Assembly (NCBI GenBank): GCA_020850325.1
Contig: JADZEW010000022.1
Coordinates: 1-64,000, forward strand
Reading direction: 5' to 3'
DNA length: 64,000 nt
From: Methanoregulaceae archaeon
GTDB taxonomy: Bacteria > Armatimonadota > Fimbriimonadia > Fimbriimonadales > Fimbriimonadaceae
The stretch's first letter is position 1. Every line of letters starts with the position of its first letter. Below the pieces are notes generated by a model. It was not told the origin of the DNA, ran no database searches, and saw only the letters and a program-made list of their open reading frames with translations. The translations under genes and the position numbers were made by a program. Below are positions 42,506 through 51,226 of the stretch, piece by piece.

Positions 42506-43615
42506 GTGTCAGGAATCCGCCCCAATGTGCTCCGCATGGAGCCGTATTCGCCCGGCAAGCCGATCTCGGAAGTTCAGCGCGAGCTTGGACTCGGACGCGT
42601 CGTCAAGCTTGCTTCCAACGAGAACCCGCTCGGTCCATCACCCGCAGCCATCGCCGCCGTAAGGGCCGCAGCCGAGGAGATGCATCTCTATCCGGATGCT
42701 TCGGCTTACGCGTTGCGGAAAGCGATCAGCGAGCGGTTCGACATGCCGATGGAGACGATTTTCGTGGGCAACGGCTCCGATGAGTTGATCCACATGCTGG
42801 GGTTGCTGTTCCTCGACAGCCCCAACGACGAGATGATCGTCGGCGACCCGTCATTCGTACGATACGATGCGGCGGCGCAGCTCGCGCCCGCGAAGCTCAT
42901 CAAGGTGCCGCTCGACGCTAACTATCGCCACGATCTGCCGGCGATGGCGCGTGCCGCCAGCGAACACACGAAGCTGATCTTCATCGCGAACCCCAACAAC
43001 CCGACCGGCACGATCGTGCGGCGCGGCGATTTTGATCGGTTCCTCGCCGACTTGCCTCCGCAAGCCACCGTCGTTCTCGACGAGGCGTATTTCGAGTTCG
43101 CTTCCGAGGATCCCGAGTATCCGGTCAGTATCGACTACGTGCGCGCAGGGAAGCCGGTCATCGGTCTGCGTACGTTCAGCAAGACCTACGGTTTGGCCGG
43201 GATTCGCATCGGCTACGGCTTCGCCTCTGCGGAGATCTTCGATGCGTTCAACCGAGCCCGTGAGCCGTTCAATGCGAATGCGCTGGCGCAAGCGGCCGCG
43301 ATCGCCGCTTTGGGAGATGTCGACCATATCACCGCGACCGTCGAGAACAACCGTCGGGGAATGGCGCGCATGGTGGAAGCGCTGACTCGGCTGGGGTCGA
43401 CCCCTTGCGAGAGCCACGGCAACTTTGTGTTCGCCGATCTTCACCGTCCCGCCCAGCCTGTGTTCCGAGCGCTGCTCGAGCGCGGGGTGATTGTGCGGTC
43501 GGGCGAGGTGTTCGGCACACCGACCTGTATTCGAGTTAGCGTAGGCACCGACGATGAAGTCGAGGCTTTCGTAGAAGCCATTGAGGCTGTCTTGAAGGAG
43601 CCTGTAACTTTATGA
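42506..43615 (+). CDS. hisC: Histidinol-phosphate / aromatic aminotransferase
   Basis: 369 residues, PLP fold type I. GTG at 42506, directly after the preceding stop, is preferred over the ORF start, which lies inside that gene. Family marks: KLASNENPLGPSP, GNGSDELIHM, NPNNPTGT, DEAYFEF, the PLP lysine in RTFSKTYGLAGIRIGYG and the Arg near the end (PTCIRVSVGT). Such proteins make histidinol phosphate, but many act on phenylpyruvate or prephenate. The 4-base overlap with DAHP synthase suggests an aromatic amino acid role here. No other his genes are in the window. Confidence 0.9.
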   Translation: MSGIRPNVLRMEPYSPGKPISEVQRELGLGRVVKLASNENPLGPSPAAIAAVRAAAEEMHLYPDASAYALRKAISERFDMPMETIFVGNGSDELIHMLGLLFLDSPNDEMIVGDPSFVRYDAAAQLAPAKLIKVPLDANYRHDLPAMARAASEHTKLIFIANPNNPTGTIVRRGDFDRFLADLPPQATVVLDEAYFEFASEDPEYPVSIDYVRAGKPVIGLRTFSKTYGLAGIRIGYGFASAEIFDAFNRAREPFNANALAQAAAIAALGDVDHITATVENNRRGMARMVEALTRLGSTPCESHGNFVFADLHRPAQPVFRALLERGVIVRSGEVFGTPTCIRVSVGTDDEVEAFVEAIEAVLKEPVTL

Positions 43616-44655
43616 TCATCGTGATGCGTTCGGGAGCGACCCGAGAAGATGTCGATGAGGTCAGCAAGCACCTCCATGAGTTGGGATTCCAAACCCGTCC
43701 GATCTTTGGCGTGACCAAGACGATCGTTGGTGCGGTCGGGGCTCCGGACGTCGACAAGTTTGGCGCGGCCGAGCAGCTTCGGGCGTACGAAACCGTCGAA
43801 GAAGTCCACCTCGTGGGCAAGCCGTATAAGCTGGTGGCGCGCGAGGCGCACCCGGAAGGCTCGATTGTTCGCGTGGGCGGCATTCCGATCGGTGGGCCCG
43901 GCGTGGTCATGATGGCGGGGCCGTGCACCATCGAAACCGAAGAGCAAGTCTTCGCGACCGCCGAATCGGTCTCGCGGGCGGGAGCGCTGATCCTACGCGG
44001 CGGCGCGTACAAGCCTTCGACGTCTCCTTATTCCTTCCAAGGTTTGGGAGTGCCGGGGTTGGAGATGCTCCGAGCGGCAGCGGATCGCTACGGCATGAAA
44101 GTCGTCACCGAAGTGATGGATCCGCGCAAGGTGGATTTGGTCGGCCAATACGCGGACATGCTTCAGATCGGCACCCGCAATATGCAGAACTACGACCTGC
44201 TGAAAGAGGTCGGGCTGGCGCGCATTCCCGTGCTTTTGAAGCGCGGCATGAGTGCGAAACTCGAAGAGTGGCTGCTGGCGGCGGAGTACATCGCCGCGGC
44301 GGGTAACGAGCAGATCGTGCTGTGCGAGCGGGGCATCCGGTCGTACGATTCGTTCGCCCGCAACACACTCGATCTTGCGGTGGTTCCGGCGGCGAAGGCT
44401 GCTTCCCACTTGCCGGTGGTCGTCGATCCCAGCCAAGGCACGGGACGGCGGAACCTGGTGACGCCGATGTCGCTCGCCGCAATCGCAGCGGGCGCGGATG
44501 GCTTGATCATCGAAGTTCACCCGAACCCGGATCACGCGATCAAGGACGGCGCGCAGACGCTGCGCACCGACCAGTTTGAGGCGCTCGTCCCGCAGGCGAA
44601 GCAAGTGGCGCTGGCGATCGGACGTGAGATTCTCGCCCCGGACCCTGTACGGTAG
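43612..44655 (+). CDS. aroF: 3-deoxy-7-phosphoheptulonate (DAHP) synthase, type I-beta
   Basis: 347 residues. It joins phosphoenolpyruvate and erythrose 4-phosphate, the first step of the shikimate pathway. The N-terminal 70 residues are the ferredoxin-like regulatory domain of the Thermotoga type (MIIVMRSGATREDVDEVSKHL). The barrel carries GPCTIETEEQ, GGAYKPSTSPYSFQG, QIGTRNMQNY, LLKRGMSA and DPSQGTGRR. The extra domain suggests feedback inhibition by Tyr or Phe. The ATG overlaps the end of the aminotransferase gene. Confidence 0.94.
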   Translation: MIIVMRSGATREDVDEVSKHLHELGFQTRPIFGVTKTIVGAVGAPDVDKFGAAEQLRAYETVEEVHLVGKPYKLVAREAHPEGSIVRVGGIPIGGPGVVMMAGPCTIETEEQVFATAESVSRAGALILRGGAYKPSTSPYSFQGLGVPGLEMLRAAADRYGMKVVTEVMDPRKVDLVGQYADMLQIGTRNMQNYDLLKEVGLARIPVLLKRGMSAKLEEWLLAAEYIAAAGNEQIVLCERGIRSYDSFARNTLDLAVVPAAKAASHLPVVVDPSQGTGRRNLVTPMSLAAIAAGADGLIIEVHPNPDHAIKDGAQTLRTDQFEALVPQAKQVALAIGREILAPDPVR

Positions 44656-44667
44656 CCTCAGGTTTCC

Positions 44668-44697
44668 GCGAGGGCACGACGCCTCTCTCGCCCATAA
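44668..44697 (+). repeat. Dispersed stem-loop repeat, copy 3
   Basis: GCGAGGGCACGACGCCTCTC then TCGCCCATAA, in the convergent gap between the DAHP synthase gene and the minus-strand operon. It is slightly diverged from copies 1 and 2. Confidence 0.65.
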
Positions 44698-44713
44698 GGA
44701 GTTCCCGTGGCTC

Positions 44714-45415
44714 TTACTGCACCTTGGTCAGCCGGCGTACCCAGGTGAGTTGGTACAGCGTCCCGTCGCCGCCGGGCAGCGCCACGCCCTTGGCTTCGAT
44801 CCGCCCGTACATCATCAAGCCCGACTCAACATCGAAAAGGGCCTCGCCGGTCCCCTTTAAGCCAGGTTGCTCCTCGAAGCGCCACGTCATGCGACGGCCC
44901 CAGAGGCCATCAAGCTCGAATGAACGTCGCTGATCGAGCGTCCACGTTGCCACAGCGGTGGGAACTCGGATATCGTCGGGAAGGGGCCAGCGGATCGGCG
45001 ATGCGGTGTTTGGAAAGAAGATCGCGGTCAGACGCCCGGTCCGATACTCGACCGGGTCCTCGGGCATGGGTTCGCGGAACTTACCGACTCCGGCTTGTTC
45101 TTCCCACACCAGCGGATCGCCGCCGGGGGGCGGAATCGGTTGCCCATCGATGGTCGAGGCTTCGAGGGTGCGGGTGATGCGCACCCGGATGGGATCTTGG
45201 CTGATCACCTGGCCGATTTCGGCCCACCGCTCGGTGATGATGGCGTCGCCGACGGTATTCCCAATCATGCGAACGTTGATCTGCGCGACCCAGCGCTTCA
45301 GCGCGGGAGGCTCGATCTCGCGGTCGAGGGGTTTGCTCGGCAGTTTGGCGAGGTCCACCGGCGCGAACGGATCGTCCAACCCGGTGGCGAGAGCCAAGGC
45401 GAGCGCGAGAATCAC
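44714..45415 (-). CDS. Exported hypothetical protein
   Basis: 233 residues. It begins with a short hydrophobic stretch (MILALALALATG), consistent with a signal peptide. The rest is beta-rich with Trp/Arg strands (VEYRTGRLTAIFFP, GRRMTWRFEEQPGLKGTGEALF). No family recognised. It is the last gene of the minus-strand set pyk, small coiled-coil, this; its start overlaps the stop of the small gene by 4 bases. Confidence 0.75.
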   Translation of the reverse strand: MILALALALATGLDDPFAPVDLAKLPSKPLDREIEPPALKRWVAQINVRMIGNTVGDAIITERWAEIGQVISQDPIRVRITRTLEASTIDGQPIPPPGGDPLVWEEQAGVGKFREPMPEDPVEYRTGRLTAIFFPNTASPIRWPLPDDIRVPTAVATWTLDQRRSFELDGLWGRRMTWRFEEQPGLKGTGEALFDVESGLMMYGRIEAKGVALPGGDGTLYQLTWVRRLTKVQ

Positions 45416-45681
45416 GGCGTGTCGGGAACCTCGAGCGGAGTTTCGTCGGGGCGGCGATAGCCCTGCTTGCGGGCGAGTTCTTCACGGCCCAGCGAGCTTT
45501 CGGCCTGGGCGCGTTGCCGCGTCAGTTCGGTCTTCTTGCTCTCAGCGGTTCGCATTTCGCGAATCGCATCGTCGGCGAGTTTGCGCTGCTCCCGATATAC
45601 CTGCCACGGTTTCAGGCTCAGTCCGACCCCAAGCCCGATTGCGCTAACGACGATGATGCTGGTCACCACGAGTTTGTTCAT
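45412..45681 (-). CDS. Small single-span coiled-coil protein
   Basis: 89 residues. One N-terminal membrane span (VVTSIIVVSAIGLGVGLSL) is followed by a charged helix (QRKLADDAIREMRTAESKKTELTRQRAQAE), probably coiled coil. The arrangement resembles FtsL/DivIC-type proteins, but similarity is only in layout. It overlaps pyk by 4 bases and the 44714 gene by 4 bases. Confidence 0.7.
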   Translation of the reverse strand: MNKLVVTSIIVVSAIGLGVGLSLKPWQVYREQRKLADDAIREMRTAESKKTELTRQRAQAESSLGREELARKQGYRRPDETPLEVPDTP

Positions 45682-47078
45682 CCTTGTCCTACCTTGATCA
45701 CCATGATGAGGTTGGTATTGCCCGGCGTCCCTGCCGGCACCCCTGCGGATACGATGATAGTATCCCCGAGTTTTAGTCGTTTACGGCGCGTAAATGATTC
45801 GATCGCTTGCTCGATTTGCTCGTCCGTGCTGGAAGGCAGCCCCATGTGGACCGCTTCCACCCCCCACACGACCGACATTTGGTGGTAGGTGGAGGAGTTC
45901 CACGTCGCACACAGGATTGGCACGCGCGGTCGATACTTGCTCATCAAGCGAGCCGTCTGGCCGCTGGTCGTCGTCGTGAGGATCGCCTTTGGACGGATCA
46001 TCTTGGCGAGGCGGGCGACCGCGTGGGCGATCGCGGTGGCCTCGTCGGTGCGCTCGTCTTCGAGTTCGAGGAGGGTCCGATCATCGAAGATGCCCTCCGC
46101 CTTCTCGGCGATGCGGGCCATATAGCGAACGGCCTCGAGCGGATACTTGCCCGCGGCGGTCTCGCCGCTGAGCATGACCGCATCCGTGCCATCGAGGATC
46201 GCGTTGGCGACATCGGTGGCTTCGGCGCGGGTTGGCCGGGGGGCGTTCGTCATGCTCTCCAACATCTGGGTGGCGGTAATCACCGGCTTGCTGGCCCGCC
46301 GCGCCGCGCGGATGATCTTTTTCTGGGCGAGGGGCACATCCTCGATCTCCATTTGAAGCCCCATGTCGCCTCGCGCGACCATCAACAGGTCTGACTCCGC
46401 CGCGATCTCGTGGATGTTCTTAACCGCATCTCGGGTCTCGATCTTCGCGCAGAGTCGGATTCCGCGGCGGTATTGCTCGACGTACGTGCGGAGATCGCGG
46501 ATGTCCGACGCACGGTGGACGTAGCTCAGCGCGATGAAATCGACTCCCGCCGAACACGCTTCCTCAATGTCCTTCAGGTCCTTCTCGGTGAGACAGCTGG
46601 TGTGAAACACCTTCCCGACGAGGGTCACGCCTTGCTTGCTCTTGACGATGCCCCCGGAGATGGCTCGTGCCGCAAAGTTCTCGCCTTGGGCGGCACCGAG
46701 ACGGATTTCAACGTCACCGTCGCCGAGGAGGATACGGTTGCCCGGTCCCATCGCGGTTAAGATTTCAGCCTGGTGAATCGGCAACTCACCCGATGGCCCG
46801 ACCGTCAAGTGCTCTCCCGCGCGAATCTCACGAACTCCGTCGGCGATGACGCCCAGCCGGAACTTCGGTCCCTGGAGATCGGCGAGGATACCCACCGGGC
46901 TCACATCGGGACTGTGCCGGCGAATCCACTCGATCCAACGGCGCTTTGTATCCCAGTCACCGTGGCTACAGTTGAGCCGCGCGACGTTCATCCCGGCTCT
47001 GATGAGCCGTCGAATCTGGGCTTCGGAGTCGACGGCGGGGCCGAGGGTGCATACGATCTTCGTGCGGCGTTGAGGCAT
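45678..47078 (-). CDS. pyk: Pyruvate kinase
   Basis: 466 residues, matching the bacterial enzyme. N-terminal RRTKIVCTLGPAVDS and MNVARLNCSHGD, the Mg/PEP region LADLQGPKFRLG, DFIALSYV, LCAKIETRDAVKNI, VARGDMGLQMEIEDVPLAQKKII, and TQMLESMTNAPRPTRAEATDVANAILDGTDAVMLSGETAAGKYP are all seen. It turns PEP and ADP into pyruvate and ATP in glycolysis. The B domain is somewhat diverged (KSKQGVTLVGKVFHTSCL), with the usual catalytic residues kept. First gene of a three-gene minus-strand operon. Confidence 0.94.
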   Translation of the reverse strand: MPQRRTKIVCTLGPAVDSEAQIRRLIRAGMNVARLNCSHGDWDTKRRWIEWIRRHSPDVSPVGILADLQGPKFRLGVIADGVREIRAGEHLTVGPSGELPIHQAEILTAMGPGNRILLGDGDVEIRLGAAQGENFAARAISGGIVKSKQGVTLVGKVFHTSCLTEKDLKDIEEACSAGVDFIALSYVHRASDIRDLRTYVEQYRRGIRLCAKIETRDAVKNIHEIAAESDLLMVARGDMGLQMEIEDVPLAQKKIIRAARRASKPVITATQMLESMTNAPRPTRAEATDVANAILDGTDAVMLSGETAAGKYPLEAVRYMARIAEKAEGIFDDRTLLELEDERTDEATAIAHAVARLAKMIRPKAILTTTTSGQTARLMSKYRPRVPILCATWNSSTYHQMSVVWGVEAVHMGLPSSTDEQIEQAIESFTRRKRLKLGDTIIVSAGVPAGTPGNTNLIMVIKVGQG

Positions 47079-47161
47079 TGTCGAAGTAGAGACGCATTGA
47101 GGGCCGGGTTCGGAGGGGCGGGTATCCTTCCCCTAATGGTTTCCCTCCCGGAGGTGCGGTA

Positions 47162-47482
47162 ATGAGCGAACCGCGCGGTCAAAGCGGAACGGCGGGAGGC
47201 GTGCTGGGTGTCCTCGTCTTTCTTGCCGGGGTGGCGATCTTGGTGTTCACCTTTGGACTGGCTCGCGACCTGTTCACCCAAGACCCAAATCAGGTGCTTG
47301 GGCTCACGAAGGACAAGCCCCTCGATCTCAACAATGCGGGGGCGACCCTCGTCGGCGTGCTGCTCAAGGTGTTGCTCCTGCTCGTGATGGCGCTGGTTGG
47401 CGGCATGATCGCTAACCGAGGCATCCGGCTCTATGCAGATTCCCGGATGACGAAGGAACCGGCGCCGAAACGAGAAGCCTAA
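47162..47482 (+). CDS. Small two-span membrane protein
   Basis: 106 residues. Two hydrophobic segments are seen (GVLGVLVFLAGVAILVFTFGLA; LVGVLLKVLLLLVMALVGGMIA), separated by a polar loop of about 35 residues. The tail is basic (KEPAPKREA). It begins after a good RBS (GGAGGTG) 8 bases upstream and ends 4 bases before the kinase gene, so the two probably share an mRNA. Function unknown. Confidence 0.75.
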   Translation: MSEPRGQSGTAGGVLGVLVFLAGVAILVFTFGLARDLFTQDPNQVLGLTKDKPLDLNNAGATLVGVLLKVLLLLVMALVGGMIANRGIRLYADSRMTKEPAPKREA

Positions 47483-47486
47483 CGCG

Positions 47487-48080
47487 ATGCGCCGTCTTGT
47501 GTTGATCGCCGGGGTTTCGGGGTCGGGCAAGACCACCCTGGCGCGGCATCTTTCCGAACATCTCGATGCCGCCCGACTGTCGATCGACGACTATTATCGC
47601 GGCTACCATGACTGGCCGCTCGAGCAGCGGCGATTGCTCAACTTTGATTCCCCGCAGGCGATTGAGCACGAACTACTGGCTAAGCATCTGCGGGACCTGC
47701 TCGCTGGCGCGACAATCGCGCGCCCGGTGTACGATCACGCGGCCTTTGTGCGGCACGAACGGACGGTTCCGATTGAGCCAGCAGACATCATCCTCTTGGA
47801 AGGACTCTTCTCGTTGGCGTGGCCAGAGATTCGCGACTTGGCCTCGCTTCGGGTTTACGTTGACACCCCCGAGACGGTGTGTTTTCGCCGCCGACTGGAG
47901 CGCGACTTGAACGAGTTCCATCGTACGAGCGAGGATGCCCTGCTTCGATATCACACCCATGTTCGTCCCAATCAGGAGCGGCACGTTGTTCCGACGCGAG
48001 CGCACGCCGACCTCATCGTCTCGACCGGTGAGGACGATGACACGGCGTTGCGTCAGGTGCTGGAGGCGTTGAGGGTCTGA
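47487..48080 (+). CDS. udk: Uridine kinase-like P-loop kinase
   Basis: 197 residues. Walker A GVSGSGKTT, DDYYRGY, LNFDSPQAIEHELL, YDHAAFVRH, LLEGLFSLAWPEIRD and YVDTPETVCFRRRLERDL follow the uridine/cytidine kinase (PRK/URK) pattern. It should phosphorylate uridine for pyrimidine salvage. The family member could also be a closely related nucleoside kinase. Confidence 0.88.
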   Translation: MRRLVLIAGVSGSGKTTLARHLSEHLDAARLSIDDYYRGYHDWPLEQRRLLNFDSPQAIEHELLAKHLRDLLAGATIARPVYDHAAFVRHERTVPIEPADIILLEGLFSLAWPEIRDLASLRVYVDTPETVCFRRRLERDLNEFHRTSEDALLRYHTHVRPNQERHVVPTRAHADLIVSTGEDDDTALRQVLEALRV

Positions 48081-48088
48081 AACAAGAA

Positions 48089-48114
48089 AGCCCTCGACCT
48101 ATGGGTCGAGGGCT
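48089..48114. terminator. Bidirectional stem-loop terminator
   Basis: An 11-bp perfect stem AGCCCTCGACC/GGTCGAGGGCT around TATG lies between convergent genes. Read on the minus strand it is followed by a T-rich run (TTTCTTGTTT), so it should end the 48134 gene. On the plus strand no T-run follows. Confidence 0.8.
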
Positions 48115-48133
48115 GTGGGGAGAGAACCGAGAA

Positions 48134-49108
48134 CTAGTTGACCGTGACTTCGACGGACTTGGTGATCGCCGCCTTTTTGCCGTACATATCGGCGATGGTC
48201 ACCGTGACCTTGAACTTGCCCGGTCGGCGGAACTTGTACTTGACGACCTGGGCTTCAGCATCGACTTGAATGCCATCCCGATCGTCGAAGTCCCATGTGT
48301 ACTTCAACGGGGTTGAACCCGCGAAGCCGTAGGCCACGAACTCGCGCTCGTCGCCGGTGGCCAGGTTGAGCGGATCCTTGAAGTTCATTTCGCCGCTGAT
48401 CGCGGTCGCATCGTTGATGACTCGCATCTCACCGATCCAGAAGGTGGAGATCGCATCGCCTGAGATCGCGATCGACTGGACAATCTTGTTCGTCTTGTCG
48501 AAACCGTTGATCGCCTGAAGCGGAAGCGAGAAGTTGCGCCACTGTTCGCCACCCGTCGCTCGAACGCTGAGGTAGGCCTCGCTCTTCTTGCCGTCGGTCG
48601 TTGTAATGACGAGGCGAACGCTCCGGAGCGGGACCTCGGTCGTGATCGAGGTCCCAGTTTGGGTGCCACCGCCCCCTCCCTGACCACCGCCGCCATCAAA
48701 GCCACCTGCGCCGCCTCCGCCACCGCGCCCGGCGCCGCCAGCGCCGGCACCACCCGACGTCGGGCCACCGCCGGCGGCTCCGCCACCGGCGGTCGTCGCG
48801 AACTTCGGCTTCTCCCCGGAAGCGCGGATCGAAATCTTCAGCAGGTTATTGGCATCGGAAAACGGCGCGCTGAGGTTGACCGGCGTGCCGAGGTTGATGA
48901 TGCCGCCCTGGAAGTAGTTGCGGGTGGTAATCCGGAGCGAGAACGAACCCTCGTTGGCGACCTCATCGGTTTCGGCGATCGTGCCGCTGCCCCAGCCCTT
49001 CAGGCTGACCTTCTGGTCTTGAATGGTCTGGTTGGGGATGTAGATCGATTGCGCATGCGCCGCCCCCACCATTGCGGACGCCAATGCGATCAGGCCGAGT
49101 TTGTTCAT
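48134..49108 (-). CDS. Exported Gly-rich protein with PKD-like end
   Basis: 324 residues from the ATG at 49108, where the signal peptide starts (MNKLGLIALASAMVGAAHAQ). The ORF-track start at 49303 is upstream and includes unrelated sequence. The middle has a Gly-rich low-complexity stretch (GGGGGAGGFDGGGGQGGGGG). Carbohydrate-binding-like beta strands flank it. The last 80 residues look like a PKD domain (YTWDFDDRDGIQVDAEAQVVKYKFRRPGKFKVTVTI). RBS-like GGAGA is upstream. Likely secreted, with a binding or structural role; unproven. Confidence 0.78.
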   Translation of the reverse strand: MNKLGLIALASAMVGAAHAQSIYIPNQTIQDQKVSLKGWGSGTIAETDEVANEGSFSLRITTRNYFQGGIINLGTPVNLSAPFSDANNLLKISIRASGEKPKFATTAGGGAAGGGPTSGGAGAGGAGRGGGGGAGGFDGGGGQGGGGGTQTGTSITTEVPLRSVRLVITTTDGKKSEAYLSVRATGGEQWRNFSLPLQAINGFDKTNKIVQSIAISGDAISTFWIGEMRVINDATAISGEMNFKDPLNLATGDEREFVAYGFAGSTPLKYTWDFDDRDGIQVDAEAQVVKYKFRRPGKFKVTVTIADMYGKKAAITKSVEVTVN

Positions 49109-49125
49109 GTTGGTCTCCAAGCTTG

Positions 49126-49899
49126 TTACGCGCGAATCCGTTCGATCGAAACCGCGCGACCGGTATCTCTTTCGACGCCGATAACCACCCCAGAGATTAC
49201 ACCAGGATGGTCGGCAACTTCGAACTTCGTAGGAAGAGACGTGCGAAACCGTCGAAGGATAACGTCTTTCTCCATTCCTAGCACGCTCGGCATCGGCCCG
49301 CACATGCCCACGTCAGTGATGTAGGCGGTCCCTCCGGGCAATACGGCCTCGTCGGCGGTCGTGACGTGGGTGTGAGTTCCGACCACGGCCGTGGCGCGAC
49401 CCGCGAGGTGCCAGCCCATGGCGATCTTCTCGCTGGTGGCTTCGGCGTGGAAGTCGACGAAAAAGTGGGGCGTGTCGATTTCGTCGTAGATGCGGTCGAC
49501 GTCGCGGAACGGGTCGTCGTAGCCGTCAAGAAAGACCCGCCCGCAGAGGTTTGCTACCGCAAGCCGAATGCCGTCCCGCTCGATCACCACGCACCCCTTA
49601 CCGGGCGCACCGGGAGGAAGGTTTGAGGGGCGCACCAGCGGTCGGGGGCCCTTCAGATACTCGAAGATCTCGCGCTTGTGGAAGGCATGGTTGCCGAGGG
49701 TGATCGCGTCGATGCCGAGTTTGAAGAGCTCTTCCGCGATATCGGGGGTTATCCCCACTCCGGCGGCGGCGTTTTCGCCGTTGACGACGGTGAACAGCGG
49801 TTCGTGCTCCCGTTGAAGCCGAGGTAGGTGCCGTTGGACGGCCTGACGGCCCGGACGTCCAACCACGTCGCCAAGGAACAGAATGCGGTAATCACCCAT
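49126..49899 (-). CDS. YmdB-type metallophosphoesterase (TIGR00282)
   Basis: 257 residues from the ATG at 49899 (MGDYRILFLGDVVGRPG). The longer ORF start upstream adds unrelated residues. Family residues: GDVVG, NGENAA, GITPDIAEELF, TLGNHAF, DFHAEATSEK, GTHTHVTTADE, LPGGTAYITDVGMCGP. YmdB-like proteins hydrolyse cyclic nucleotides such as 2',3'-cAMP and use two metals. It is divergent from the purN-plsC gene. Confidence 0.9.
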   Translation of the reverse strand: MGDYRILFLGDVVGRPGRQAVQRHLPRLQREHEPLFTVVNGENAAAGVGITPDIAEELFKLGIDAITLGNHAFHKREIFEYLKGPRPLVRPSNLPPGAPGKGCVVIERDGIRLAVANLCGRVFLDGYDDPFRDVDRIYDEIDTPHFFVDFHAEATSEKIAMGWHLAGRATAVVGTHTHVTTADEAVLPGGTAYITDVGMCGPMPSVLGMEKDVILRRFRTSLPTKFEVADHPGVISGVVIGVERDTGRAVSIERIRA

Positions 49900-49941
49900 T
49901 GCTAAGGGAGAGTGTGCGAGAAACCGACGGGCGTTTGCTGA

Positions 49942-49947
49942 TATAAC
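49942..49947 (+). promoter_or_regulatory. Candidate -10 box before purN-plsC
   Basis: TATAAC ends 8 bases before the ATG, giving a near-leaderless mRNA. Confidence 0.35.
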
Positions 49948-49955
49948 GGGCCTGA

Positions 49956-51182
49956 ATGGCAAAGCTCGGCATCCTGGTGGGACCGCATGGACGGGGCTCG
50001 AACATGGCGGCGATCATCGAGGCTTGCCAGTCCGGTCGCATTCCCGCTGAAGTCGCTGTCGTCATTGGATCTCGCGAGGGAAGCGGAGCGTTGGAGCGAG
50101 CGGCGGCGATGGGTGTTCGTGCCGCGGTGATCGAACCGGGCGAGGATTATGGCGCGCGGCTCCTTGCCGAGTTGGGGAGTTGCGACTGGATTTGCCTCGC
50201 CGGCTACCTCCGGTTACTGCCCAGCGAAGTGCTCGCTCGCTTTCCGAACCGGGTGCTGAACATCCACCCCGCGCTACTGCCGAAGTTCGGAGGCAAGGGA
50301 ATGTATGGCCAGCGGGTTCACGAGGCGGTGATTGCCGCGGGCGAAACCGAGTCGGGTTGCACGGTTCACTACGTCAACGAGCAGTACGATGAGGGGGCGA
50401 TCATCCTTCAGCGCCGATGCCCCGTCGAGGCGGTGGATACCGCGGAGACCCTCGCGGCTCGGGTGCTGGAGCAAGAGCACCTGGCGTACGTCGAGGCGCT
50501 GGCGAAGCTGCTTACGCCAACAACCAACAGGCAAACAACCAGCCCGCCAACGCCACCACCGCTGCACTCCCCGCTTTTCCTCGCGCTGGGCCTGCCTTTA
50601 TCGCGTGTGCTCTGCTGGATTCTGATGACCGTGTTCGGCCCGCTTCGGGTGTTCGGGCGGTCGCGGATTCCCCGCAAGGGAGGGCTGCTGATCCTCGCAA
50701 ACCACCGCGCAGACGTCGATCCGATCGCGATCTACTTGGCGTGCCCCCGCCCGATCTACTTCATGGGCAAGAGCGAGCTCTTCGCGATGCCGGTGGTCGG
50801 GTCGATCATGCGGGCCTTTCGCGCGTTTCCCGTGAAGCGAGGCGAGCCAGATCGCGCTGCGCTCAAGTTGGCGGCAGCCTACACCCACCTCGGAAACGTG
50901 GTCGGCGTTTTTCCCGAAGGCCAACTTACCGAAGACGGCAAACTCCAGCCATTGAAGCCGGGAGCGGCCCTGATTGTACGTCTGACCGAGTGCCCGGTGA
51001 TCTGCTGCGGACTAAGGCGGACCGATCGCATCATGCCGTACGGAAAAGTGATTCCCCGCCCAGCGCTGGGTTGGGTGGAAGTGCACTGGGGCGAGCCTCG
51101 ATCGTTTGTCAAGGGCACGCCACCCGAGGAGATTCTCGGCTGGGTGGAGTCCGAACTGCGGCACCTTTCTGGCGAAGCCTGA
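49956..51182 (+). CDS. PurN-PlsC fusion: GAR formyltransferase plus acyltransferase
   Basis: 408 residues combining two enzymes. Residues 1-187 are phosphoribosylglycinamide formyltransferase (purine step 3): GRGSNMAAII, NIHPALLPKF with catalytic Asn/His, SGCTVHYVNEQYDEGAII with the catalytic Asp. A T/P-rich linker (188-206) leads to a lysophosphatidic-acid acyltransferase (PlsC) domain. This has a hydrophobic helix, NHRADVDP (the HX4D motif, His250 and Asp255), GVFPEGQLTEDGKL (FPEG) and the C-terminal basic region. The N-terminal part is of the KFGGKGMYG type also found in Bacteroidetes. One chain would join purine and phospholipid synthesis. The frame is continuous, and no internal start or stop separates the domains. 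Confidence 0.9.
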   Translation: MAKLGILVGPHGRGSNMAAIIEACQSGRIPAEVAVVIGSREGSGALERAAAMGVRAAVIEPGEDYGARLLAELGSCDWICLAGYLRLLPSEVLARFPNRVLNIHPALLPKFGGKGMYGQRVHEAVIAAGETESGCTVHYVNEQYDEGAIILQRRCPVEAVDTAETLAARVLEQEHLAYVEALAKLLTPTTNRQTTSPPTPPPLHSPLFLALGLPLSRVLCWILMTVFGPLRVFGRSRIPRKGGLLILANHRADVDPIAIYLACPRPIYFMGKSELFAMPVVGSIMRAFRAFPVKRGEPDRAALKLAAAYTHLGNVVGVFPEGQLTEDGKLQPLKPGAALIVRLTECPVICCGLRRTDRIMPYGKVIPRPALGWVEVHWGEPRSFVKGTPPEEILGWVESELRHLSGEA

Positions 51183-51214
51183 GTGGAACCTGCGTTCTTC
51201 AGGCGTTTTGGACG

Positions 51215-51220
51215 TATCAT
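51215..51220 (+). promoter_or_regulatory. -10 box, leaderless start
   Basis: TATCAT lies 6 bases before the ATG at 51227, so transcription should begin at or near the start codon. The -35 region is weak. Confidence 0.45.
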
Positions 51221-51226
51221 AAGGTT

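Noticed and set aside
48134-49303. 389-residue start of the PKD protein
   Set aside because: The extra 65 residues are basic and lack a signal; the ATG at 49108 starts a clear signal peptide.
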